From: an uncultured Eubacteriales bacterium
GTDB lineage: Bacteria; Bacillota; Clostridia; Peptostreptococcales; Anaerovoracaceae
Direction: 5' to 3'
Assembly (NCBI GenBank): GCA_910583765.1
Contig: CAJTYS010000059.1
Coordinates: forward strand, 1-20,356
DNA length: 20,356 nucleotides
The first letter of the stretch is position 1. Every line of letters starts with the position of its first letter. The translations under genes and the position numbers were made by a program. Below the pieces are notes generated by a model that made no database searches, was not told the origin of the DNA, and saw only the letters and a list, made by a program, of their open reading frames with translations. Of the stretch, positions 13,994 to 20,356 are shown piece after piece.

Positions 13994-15667
13994 ATGGATG
14001 AAATGAAACTGCCCATCGGTCGCTCAGGGTTTGCGGATATCCGAAAAAATGGATATTATTATATCGACAAGACTGGTTTGGTCCAGGAACTGCTGCGGAC
14101 AGATGGCAGGCAGGTCACGCTGATCACCCGCCCTCGAAGATTTGGAAAAACCTTGGCCATGAGCATGTTGTCGGAGTTTTTCGATGCCCGCAAGAATAGC
14201 GAAGGATTGTTCAGCGGACTTTCTATTCTCAAAGAGAGAACGCTTTGCGAGAAATGGCTGAATCAGTATCCCACATTATTTTTGTCACTGAAAAGTGTGG
14301 ATGGGCTGAACTTCGCAAAAGCCTATGACAAGCTCACGGCGGTTATTTCGGACCTTTATAAAGAACACCTTTATTTGCTGGAAAGTCATGAACTGGATCC
14401 ATTCAGTAAAAAGACCTATGAACAGGTGGCATCGCGGACCGCCACCCAGGGGACGCTGGAAAACAGCTTGCTGAATCTGACGAAAATGATGGAGATTCAT
14501 TATGGGAAACCTGTGATCCTGCTGATGGATGAATACGATGTTCCTTTGGCAAAGGCCAGTGACAATGGTTATTATAACGAAATGCTGGATATGATGAAAG
14601 GACTCATGCAGGTGGTCAAAGACAATGATTCACTGAAATTCGCAGTCATTACCGGCTGTCTGCGGATCGCCAAAGAAAGCATTTTCACTGGGACCAATAA
14701 TTTTGTTTCCGATACGATTTCCGATACCAGACTGAACGAGTACTTTGGTTTTACGCAAAAGGAAGTGGATCAGATTTTAAGCGATGCGGAGCTGACTGCT
14801 CATACTGAGGTGATAAAAGCGTGGTATGATGGGTATCATTTTGGAGACTTTGATATTTACTGTCCATGGGATGTGATGAATCATGCAGAGCGGCTGATGC
14901 TCGACCCCAAAGCGAAGCCAGCGGGTTATTGGAAAAATTCCAGTGACAATGGGATCATCCGTTTGTTCATTGATTTTGTGGGAGACACCATAACCCAAAA
15001 AATCGAAACCTTGCTTTCCGGCGGACATGTGATTCAGAAAATCGCCGAAGATTTAACATATGACGAGCTGCTGGGTTCTGAGGAAAATCTTTGGAGCATG
15101 CTTTATTTGACAGGGTATTTGACCCAGGTCAGGAAAGGTGAATGGAAGGAACCCTTGCCAGATGGATTCCTTGCCTTGCGTATTCCAAATCGGGAAATAA
15201 AGGAAATCTTTGAGAACACCATAGGAAAATGGTTTCAGGAAAGCACACAGAAATGGGATCGAAAGGCGTTGTTTAGAGCAATATGGAACGGTGATGCCCA
15301 GAGCGTGACAGCAGAGATGACAAAGCTGCTGCGAAAGACGATCAGTTATCATGATTATCAAGAAGATTTTTACCATGCGTTTTTCGCAGGGATCTTTGCT
15401 GGTGCCGGTTACGCGGTGGAATCCAACAGGGGGCATGGAGAAGGGCGCAGAGACATCATTGTTCAGGATTATCAGGGAGACCGCATAGCGATTTTTGAAG
15501 TGAAGTACGCGAAATCACCGGATGGTTTGATCAAAGCCTGCGACGCAGCGCTGGCCCAGATGGAAAGCAGAAAGTATGGCGAAGAATTTCAGGATGACTA
15601 TGCCACCGTAATATGCTATGGAATCGCTTTTTATAAAAAACGCTGTTTGGTTCGTTTGAAAGGGTGA
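13994..15667 (+). CDS. AAA-ATPase-like protein with C-terminal PD-(D/E)XK nuclease-like domain
   Basis: A 557-residue protein of the large family with an AAA-ATPase-like N-terminal part (PF09820 type) and a PD-(D/E)XK-type C-terminal part (PF08011 type). The opening IGRSGFADIRKNGYYYIDKTGLVQELL is characteristic. A Walker A-like ITRPRRFGKTLAMSML places K52; Walker B is VILLMDEYD with D179 and E180. Near the end GRRDIIV (D487) and FEVKY (E502, K504) form the nuclease-like D...EXK. The fold is therefore intact. Members are frequent in gut anaerobes, usually in several copies; roles in DNA processing or defence have been suggested but none is established. ATG at 13994 has AAAGGAG at 13978-13984, 9 bases upstream; TTG at 13970 is less likely. 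It is divergent from Stealth and ends 27 bases from the end of azlD. Confidence 0.85.
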   Translation: MDEMKLPIGRSGFADIRKNGYYYIDKTGLVQELLRTDGRQVTLITRPRRFGKTLAMSMLSEFFDARKNSEGLFSGLSILKERTLCEKWLNQYPTLFLSLKSVDGLNFAKAYDKLTAVISDLYKEHLYLLESHELDPFSKKTYEQVASRTATQGTLENSLLNLTKMMEIHYGKPVILLMDEYDVPLAKASDNGYYNEMLDMMKGLMQVVKDNDSLKFAVITGCLRIAKESIFTGTNNFVSDTISDTRLNEYFGFTQKEVDQILSDAELTAHTEVIKAWYDGYHFGDFDIYCPWDVMNHAERLMLDPKAKPAGYWKNSSDNGIIRLFIDFVGDTITQKIETLLSGGHVIQKIAEDLTYDELLGSEENLWSMLYLTGYLTQVRKGEWKEPLPDGFLALRIPNREIKEIFENTIGKWFQESTQKWDRKALFRAIWNGDAQSVTAEMTKLLRKTISYHDYQEDFYHAFFAGIFAGAGYAVESNRGHGEGRRDIIVQDYQGDRIAIFEVKYAKSPDGLIKACDAALAQMESRKYGEEFQDDYATVICYGIAFYKKRCLVRLKG

Positions 15668-15694
15668 AGCAAACCTGCGGACCGCTGCGAGCCG

Positions 15695-16027
15695 TTAAAA
15701 CACTAGCTGCTGCAGCAGCATATAGCAAATAGTTCCGCCGGCAATGGAAATCAGCATCTGCCGTTTCCATAAATGGAGGAGGATGACCACTGCCATGGAA
15801 ATGAATTCCGGCAGTCCATGGCTGCCTGTGAATAAGCTGACGTTTTTCAGACAATAGATCACCAATAGCCCGAACACTGCTGCTGGCAGGACTTTGCCCA
15901 GGTACCGCATGTATTTTGGGATGGGCTTATCCGCTGGAAACAGCAGAAAGGGCAGAAACCTGGTGAGCATCGTTCCCAGGACCACCACGCCGATGGTGAT
16001 GATCTGCTGCGGCAGTGACATCATCAT
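15695..16027 (-). CDS. azlD: AzlD-type branched-chain amino acid transporter small subunit
   Basis: A 110-residue, very hydrophobic protein with about four membrane segments. The pattern ITIGVVVLGTMLTRFLPFLLF with PKYMRYLGKVLPAAVFGLLVIYCL is that of AzlD, the small partner of AzlC. Together they export branched-chain amino acids or azaleucine in Bacillus relatives. Three ATGs in a row (16027, 16024, 16021) are possible starts; AAGGAGG is 9 bases before the first. The first overlaps the azlC stop (ATGA). Near its 3' end is the codon-level palindrome GCTGCTGCAGCAGC (15706-15719), which could also fold into a hairpin. Annotation confident. Confidence 0.9.
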   Translation of the reverse strand: MMMSLPQQIITIGVVVLGTMLTRFLPFLLFPADKPIPKYMRYLGKVLPAAVFGLLVIYCLKNVSLFTGSHGLPEFISMAVVILLHLWKRQMLISIAGGTICYMLLQQLVF

Positions 16028-16731
16028 TTTAATTTACCTCCTTTTTCCATAGGGTTTCGGATCAAAGTCAATGCCAAAAAGATGGCAAGCATGGCAGGGA
16101 TCATGAAATTCTCGGAGCCAAAGGCCAGCAGGCACAGCAGGGAAAGACCAACTCCCAGAATAGCGCTCACATGATTTTTTTCTTTCAGCCACTGCTCCAT
16201 GAAGATCACTACGAACATGGCTGTCATGACGAAATCCAATCCTTCGGTGTTGAAACGGATGAGAGAGCCGAAGACGCCGCCCAGCGTGGAGCCGGAAAAC
16301 CAGTAAAAATGATTGAGCATGGTAACGAAAAACATGAACCACCCTCGGTCGATGCCTTCTGGGATTTCCGCAGTATAATTGATGGAAAAAGTCTCATCGC
16401 ACATGCCATAGATCAGATACAGGTCCTTCCAGCCGTGACCTCGATATTGACCTAACATGGAAATTCCATAAAACAAATGGCGCGCATTGATCATCAGGGT
16501 CATGGCCAGCGCCTGCAAGGGGTTGAACGCACCAAGGAGCATGTTTACTGTCACAAACTCTATGGAGCCGGCAAAGATGGTCAGGCTCATGAGCATGGGA
16601 TACCAAAAGGAAAAGCCGGACACGTTCATATAGATTCCATAAGTCAGGCCGAGAAACCAAAATCCCGCGAAAATCGGGATGGTATATGGGAACGCTGCCC
16701 GAAAAGCGTCTCTGCGTTTTGTGTTTTTCAA
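16024..16731 (-). CDS. azlC: AzlC-type branched-chain amino acid transporter large subunit
   Basis: A 235-residue membrane protein with about seven to eight hydrophobic segments. FPYTIPIFAGFWFLGLTYGIYM, FAGSIEFVTVNMLL, NARHLFYGISMLGQYRG and DETFSI are AzlC family features; the usual AGA(A/S)QF-like block is here FAGSIEF. It should work with AzlD as an exporter. The start is TTG at 16731: the next in-frame ATG is 35 residues in and would cut the first membrane region, while a run of seven G (16738-16744) serves as ribosome binding site with 6-base spacing. A promoter is proposed at 16780-16808. No T-box or other leader structure is visible in the short upstream region. Confidence 0.9.
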   Translation of the reverse strand: MKNTKRRDAFRAAFPYTIPIFAGFWFLGLTYGIYMNVSGFSFWYPMLMSLTIFAGSIEFVTVNMLLGAFNPLQALAMTLMINARHLFYGISMLGQYRGHGWKDLYLIYGMCDETFSINYTAEIPEGIDRGWFMFFVTMLNHFYWFSGSTLGGVFGSLIRFNTEGLDFVMTAMFVVIFMEQWLKEKNHVSAILGVGLSLLCLLAFGSENFMIPAMLAIFLALTLIRNPMEKGGKLK

Positions 16732-16737
16732 GATTAT

Positions 16738-16744
16738 CCCCCCC
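16738..16744 (-). promoter_or_regulatory. All-G ribosome binding site of azlC
   Basis: On the minus strand AAAAAAGGGGGGG precedes the TTG start by 6 bases. The seven-G run could in principle change length by slippage and alter translation. It supports TTG at 16731 as the start. Confidence 0.45.
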
Positions 16745-16779
16745 TTTTTTGCAAAAATCGCTGAAAACCGCCAAGTTCT

Positions 16780-16808
16780 AATCTAGCATGAAAGCCGCGG
16801 ACATTCAA
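16780..16808 (-). promoter_or_regulatory. Putative azlCD promoter
   Basis: TTGAAT (16803-16808), 17 bases, TAGATT (16780-16785), with TGC directly before the -10. Each hexamer matches the consensus at four of six positions. It lies about 50 bases upstream of the azlC start. Confidence 0.4.
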
Positions 16809-16883
16809 GGATAATTTGGAAATGACAGTAATGTGAAACCTATGAGAAGAGTGAGAATATGGCTATCAGGCCGCCAAATTATG

Positions 16884-16892
16884 TGATATACT
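16884..16892 (+). promoter_or_regulatory. Putative extended -10 promoter of the penicillin-binding protein gene
   Basis: TGATATACT carries TG-A-TATACT (hexamer 16887-16892), an extended -10, with no good -35 (16864-16869 is TATCAG). The start codon is 58 bases further on. Confidence 0.35.
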
Positions 16893-16950
16893 AAAAAGTG
16901 ACTTAAAGGGGCGATCGTTTGTAGAATCATAGCAAAAGGGGAAACATTTT

Positions 16951-18948
16951 ATGACAAAACCATTAAATAAAACAAAAAAAAGGATCCTGATCTTAGTTTG
17001 CTTCATGTATGGGATCTGTTTGCTGCTTTGCTTTCGCACTGGCTGGATCCAGATCGTGAAGGGGGAAGAGTACTCTAAAATGGCGGTAGAGCAGCAGAGA
17101 CGAGACACGCCGGTGGAAGCGAAGCGGGGCATGATCTATGACACCAATGGAAAAGAGCTGGCGGTCAGCGTCACCTGCTATTCCGTATGGGCCAGGCCAG
17201 GAGACGTGAGAACAGGAAAAAACACGAAAGAGAAGGACCAGAATCTTAAAAACACGGCAGCGGCTTTGGCAAAGATCTTGGGAAAAGAAGAAGCGGACGT
17301 GCGCTCCATCTTGGAAAGCAACAGGGTCCTAGTACGGATCGAAAAACAGCTGGACACGGACACTGCCAACAAGATTCGGGAAAAGAAGCTAAAGGGCATT
17401 GAGATCGCACAGGACGTAAAACGGTATTATCCGCTGGGAGCATTTTTAGCCCATACCCTGGGCAGCGTCACAGATGACAACACAGGGCTTTCTGGTTTGG
17501 AACTTCAGTACAATCAGGAGCTTTCCGGCATTTCCGGGCGCTGGATCAAAACCACTGACGCCGCGGGCAACAGCATTGCCCAAGGGGGAGAAACGTATCA
17601 CCAGGCGGATGACGGACAGGGCCTGGTGCTGACCATAGATGAAACCATCCAGCATTATGCGGAAAAATCCATTAAAAAAGTGCAGAAAACCACCAGGTCG
17701 GATCGAGTCATGTGCATTTTGATGGATCCAAAGACCGGTGATATCTTGGCAATGGCCCAGACTCCGGAGTTTGACCCCAATGACGCGAAAACGCCGGTCA
17801 GCGATAGTGACAAGAAGGCCATGGAACAGATGACAGACAGCGAAAAGATGGAATACTGGAACAATATGTGGCGAAATTCCTTGATCTGTGATGTATATGA
17901 ACCTGGCTCCACCTTCAAGCTTCTTACGACAGCCATGGCGCTGGAAGAGGGCAAGACCCATATGAAGGAATACTTTAACTGCAGCGGTTCCATCAATGTG
18001 GCTGGGCAGACCTTGAAATGCTGGAGGTTTGACAATCCCCACGGTGATCAGACGCTGAAACAAGCGGTGGGAAATTCCTGCAATCCAGTATTCGTCAGAC
18101 TGGCCCGCAGAGTGGGGGCTGAAAAATTTTATAATTACCTGGATACCTTTGGGATTTCTGAAAAAACCAACATCGACTTCCCAGGAGAGTCCAATTCCAT
18201 CCTGCAAACGAATCCGGGCCCTGTGGAGCTTTCCACCATGGGATACGGCCAGGGCGTGGCTGTCACGCCTATCCAGCTGTTGACGGCGATCTCTTCCTTT
18301 GGAAACGATGGAAAAATGATGCAGCCCCGTTTGGTGAAAGCCATGGTAGACAAGGACGGAAAGCCAGTGCGGGAGTTTGACAGCAAAGTGATTCGGCAGA
18401 CTGTGTCACAGAAAACCGCGGAAGAAGTGCGCAATATCATGGAATACGTGGTAAGTTCAGGAGGCGCCGGCACAGCGAAGATCGCTGGGTACAAAGTGGG
18501 CGGGAAAACAGGTACGGCCCAAAAGCCTCGAACAGATGGGAAACGGGGATACACGGACGCTACATATTCTTCCTTTATTGGCATGGCACCTATGGATGAT
18601 CCCAAGGTGGCGATCTTAGTGATCGCAGACAATCCAAAGGGCGTAAAATACGGTAGTCAGACCGCGGCGCCAGGCGCGAAGATGATTTTGGAAGACACCC
18701 TCAGATATATGGAACTCCAGCCAAAGATGACTGCGGAAGAGGCGGAAGCTGCCAATGCGGAGAAAGTGACGGTCCCTGATCTCACAGGAGAAGGTTTGGA
18801 AGAGGCTATTGGGATCTTAGGCGGGCAGTCTTTGGAATATGCTGCGCCAGGCGCGGACACGGATCGGGAATTCATTATTCAGGATCAGTATCCAAAGCCA
18901 GGAAAGCAAGTGGAGAAAGGCACGACCGTGCGCTTGTACAATCATTAA
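16951..18948 (+). CDS. Class B penicillin-binding protein with PASTA domain (SpoVD/FtsI type)
   Basis: A 665-residue peptidoglycan transpeptidase anchored by one N-terminal membrane segment at about 12-29. A dimerization region follows, with RGMIYDTNGKELAVSV. The catalytic triad motifs are intact: STFK at 320-323 (nucleophile S320), SCN at 376-378, KTG at 519-521 (GGKTGTAQ). A single C-terminal PASTA domain covers about residues 600-665, with VTVPDLTGEGLEEA. The length and one PASTA domain fit SpoVD (sporulation cortex) better than vegetative PBP2B-like FtsI, which usually carries two, but I cannot decide from sequence. It sits alone rather than in the usual mra/mur division cluster. AAAGGGG is 9 bases before the ATG. 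It is followed by a strong hairpin. Confidence 0.92.
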   Translation: MTKPLNKTKKRILILVCFMYGICLLLCFRTGWIQIVKGEEYSKMAVEQQRRDTPVEAKRGMIYDTNGKELAVSVTCYSVWARPGDVRTGKNTKEKDQNLKNTAAALAKILGKEEADVRSILESNRVLVRIEKQLDTDTANKIREKKLKGIEIAQDVKRYYPLGAFLAHTLGSVTDDNTGLSGLELQYNQELSGISGRWIKTTDAAGNSIAQGGETYHQADDGQGLVLTIDETIQHYAEKSIKKVQKTTRSDRVMCILMDPKTGDILAMAQTPEFDPNDAKTPVSDSDKKAMEQMTDSEKMEYWNNMWRNSLICDVYEPGSTFKLLTTAMALEEGKTHMKEYFNCSGSINVAGQTLKCWRFDNPHGDQTLKQAVGNSCNPVFVRLARRVGAEKFYNYLDTFGISEKTNIDFPGESNSILQTNPGPVELSTMGYGQGVAVTPIQLLTAISSFGNDGKMMQPRLVKAMVDKDGKPVREFDSKVIRQTVSQKTAEEVRNIMEYVVSSGGAGTAKIAGYKVGGKTGTAQKPRTDGKRGYTDATYSSFIGMAPMDDPKVAILVIADNPKGVKYGSQTAAPGAKMILEDTLRYMELQPKMTAEEAEAANAEKVTVPDLTGEGLEEAIGILGGQSLEYAAPGADTDREFIIQDQYPKPGKQVEKGTTVRLYNH

Positions 18949-18967
18949 AAAGCATGAAACAATCAAC

Positions 18968-18998
18968 ATGCCGGAGCAGAGAGAGTTTGCTCCGGCAT
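18968..18998. terminator. Hairpin between convergent genes, likely bidirectional terminator
   Basis: ATGCCGGAGCA (18968-18978) and TGCTCCGGCAT (18988-18998) form a perfect 11-bp stem with a 9-base loop, lying between the ends of the penicillin-binding protein gene and dinB. T tracts are poor on both strands (a T-rich stretch follows on the minus side), so it could instead stabilise mRNA ends. Confidence 0.6.
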
Positions 18999-19014
18999 CG
19001 CATTTAGACAGGGT

Positions 19015-20226
19015 TCAGTCATCGTCAGTGTCAACTCCAATGGTATTGTTGAGAACCCGCCCCAGGGTAATGGATTTTCCACCGAATTTGGCGCGGATAT
19101 CATCGATGGTTCGAGCCACTTTCTCGCCTTTTTCCCGGGCATTGGCATCCAGGTCAAAGAGGGAAAGCTGCTCTGATTCTGTTTCATCGCACAGATTGAT
19201 GGCTGTGATGGTCAGCATTCGGATGGGGTCTTTCAGGTTCCAGGAAGCCTGGATGATAGCAACAGCTAGCCGGGCGATTTCTTCAGAAAGATTTGTGGGC
19301 ACGTCCAGTTGTTTTTGCCGGGATATGACTTTAAAGTTTGGATCCTTGATATCCACCTTTACGCCAAAGCTTTTCATCTGGTATTTCCGCAGACGGCTGG
19401 CAACAGTGTCAGAAAGAGCGGTGACTGCGATCTTTATGTCCTCCAGACCCTGCAGGTCACGGCGGAAGGTGGTGCCGTTTCCCACTGACTTGATCTTTTC
19501 CCGTTCCGTGTAAAGGCTGACCGGGCTGCTGTCAAGGCCATTGGCGTATTCAAAGAGCACGCTGCCTTGCTTGCCAAGGAGAGCAGTCAAAAGATTTTTG
19601 TCAGACAGGGCCAAGTCACCGATGGTCTGGATGCCAGCTTTGTTCAGCTTGTCCGCTGTGGCGCTTCCCACAAAGAACATTTTGCGCACATTCATTGGCC
19701 ACAATAATTCTTTATAATTTTCCCTGCTGATAACCGTGGTGCCATCGGGTTTGTTGTAATCGCTGCCCATTTTGGCGAAAATTTTGTTGAAAGAAACGCC
19801 TACCGAAAGGGTAAGTCCCAGTTCCCCGCGGATGGTGTCCCGAAGGGTGTCCGCAATTTCCCTACCGCTGCCAAAGAGCTTTAGGGACGCTGACACGTCC
19901 AGCCAGGATTCATCGATGCTAAAGGGCTCCACCATATCAGTGAAGCGCTGATAGATCTCGTTGATTTTCAGGCTATATTCTTTGTATTTATGATGGTGGG
20001 GCGGCAAGAGACGCAGCTGGGGACATTTCTTTTTGGCTTGCCACACGGTTTCCGCGGTTTTGATGCCATATTGCTTCGCTGGCATATTTTTGGCCAGGAT
20101 AATGCCGTGGCGGTTTTCTGGATTTCCGCAGACTGCCACAGGAAGATTTTTTAATTCAGGATGGTTTAAAAGCTCTACGGAGGCATAAAAGCCGTCCATA
20201 TCGCAGTGAAGTATCGTTCTGTCCAT
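19015..20226 (-). CDS. dinB: DNA polymerase IV (Y family)
   Basis: A 403-residue error-prone translesion polymerase. The catalytic metal ligands are D9 (in CDMDGFYASVE), and D105 and E106 (in PFSIDESWLDVS). The steric gate position is Y14, as in archaeal Dpo4, rather than the F of E. coli DinB. The beta-clamp binding motif QLSLFD is at about 353-358, and the remaining 45-residue tail is rich in charged residues. The start at 20226 matches the family N-terminus, but no Shine-Dalgarno sequence precedes it; instead TATAAT lies 6 bases upstream, suggesting a leaderless mRNA. No LexA box (GAAC-N4-GTTC) is seen nearby. It converges with the penicillin-binding protein gene. Very secure call. Confidence 0.95.
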   Translation of the reverse strand: MDRTILHCDMDGFYASVELLNHPELKNLPVAVCGNPENRHGIILAKNMPAKQYGIKTAETVWQAKKKCPQLRLLPPHHHKYKEYSLKINEIYQRFTDMVEPFSIDESWLDVSASLKLFGSGREIADTLRDTIRGELGLTLSVGVSFNKIFAKMGSDYNKPDGTTVISRENYKELLWPMNVRKMFFVGSATADKLNKAGIQTIGDLALSDKNLLTALLGKQGSVLFEYANGLDSSPVSLYTEREKIKSVGNGTTFRRDLQGLEDIKIAVTALSDTVASRLRKYQMKSFGVKVDIKDPNFKVISRQKQLDVPTNLSEEIARLAVAIIQASWNLKDPIRMLTITAINLCDETESEQLSLFDLDANAREKGEKVARTIDDIRAKFGGKSITLGRVLNNTIGVDTDDD

Positions 20227-20232
20227 GGGTCT

Positions 20233-20238
20233 ATTATA
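20233..20238 (-). promoter_or_regulatory. -10 element of dinB, probably giving a leaderless transcript
   Basis: A perfect TATAAT on the minus strand, with six bases (AGACCC) between it and ATG at 20226. Transcription would then begin at or next to the A of the ATG. A -35 is poor (TACACC at 17-base spacing). Confidence 0.5.
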
Positions 20239-20279
20239 TACGATTTTTTCGCTCGGGTGTAGATTGGGAAATAAAAAGT

Positions 20280-20308
20280 TTTGGGAATTTGAAAATTTAT
20301 GGTATAAT
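20280..20308 (+). promoter_or_regulatory. Extended -10 promoter pointing out of the window
   Basis: TGG-TATAAT (hexamer 20303-20308) with TTTGGG at 17-base spacing as a weak -35. It probably drives a rightward gene starting after the window's end. No coding sequence is visible in the last 130 bases. Confidence 0.5.
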
Positions 20309-20356
20309 CCTGTCTTTGACAGTTAGAAGATTAAAAAATCGCTGTATCCCTTGTGC

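Noticed and set aside
17446..18207. 253-codon minus-strand frame opposite the penicillin-binding protein gene
   Set aside because: It lies wholly inside a gene with intact catalytic motifs and shows no family resemblance.
18839..19513. 224-codon plus-strand frame overlapping the penicillin-binding protein end and dinB
   Set aside because: It runs through the hairpin and antisense to dinB; S/R-rich composition is typical of a shadow frame.
20227..20356. LexA-type SOS box upstream of dinB
   Set aside because: I found no GAAC-N4-GTTC or close variant in the 130 bases before the start.
1..20356. CRISPR arrays, tRNA, rRNA, riboswitches
   Set aside because: No regularly spaced repeats, cloverleaf sequences or known aptamer cores were recognised by eye; a covariance search was not possible.

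Overview
The window looks like part of the chromosome of a low-to-medium GC member of the Bacillota, most likely Clostridia. The supporting signs are strong AGGAGG-type ribosome binding sites, a few TTG/GTG starts, a SpoVD-like PASTA penicillin-binding protein, azlCD, and a DinB of the kind common in clostridia. The family or genus cannot be fixed from the sequence alone.

Left region (1-12090, all plus strand): one long surface-polysaccharide operon, entered in the middle of a gene. In order it carries a DUF4832-type protein (5' end outside the window), a GT2 glycosyltransferase, a Wzx-like flippase, a DUF1919 protein, a fused GT2-polysaccharide pyruvyl transferase, a FrhB-like iron-sulfur flavoprotein-type protein, an ABC exporter with fused membrane and ATPase domains, another GT2, and two tandem GT8 glycosyltransferases. 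Most junctions are overlaps (ATGA, GTGA, 11 bp, 14 bp) or short gaps, so the genes are probably co-transcribed and translationally coupled. Together they could build a lipid-linked oligosaccharide, decorate it with a pyruvyl ketal and move it across the membrane. No priming sugar-phosphate transferase or polymerase is visible; these may lie upstream. A hairpin with a short T tract at 12165-12191 probably ends the operon.

Middle region (12091-13806, mostly minus strand): a 77-residue protein resembling the C-terminal tail of Rpn/PD-(D/E)XK proteins, with its own promoter and a strong ribosome binding site, and a Stealth-family (CR1-CR4) sugar-phosphate transferase facing the operon. Stealth enzymes make phosphodiester-linked capsule, so this gene may belong functionally to the polysaccharide locus although it is transcribed separately.

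Right region (13807-20356): a divergent AAA-ATPase/PD-(D/E)XK protein whose promoter -10 lies inside a perfect 8-bp-arm inverted repeat; the azlC-azlD branched-chain amino acid exporter pair (minus); a class B penicillin-binding protein with one PASTA domain (plus); a hairpin between convergent genes; and dinB (minus), which seems to be read from a leaderless mRNA. An extended -10 promoter at the right edge points to a rightward gene outside the window. No rRNA, tRNA, CRISPR array or intact insertion sequence was seen.

The most unusual parts are the GT2-pyruvyl transferase fusion coupled to an iron-sulfur FrhB-like protein and an ABC exporter, the half-conserved GT8 tandem pair, and the palindromic operator candidate between the Stealth and ATPase genes.
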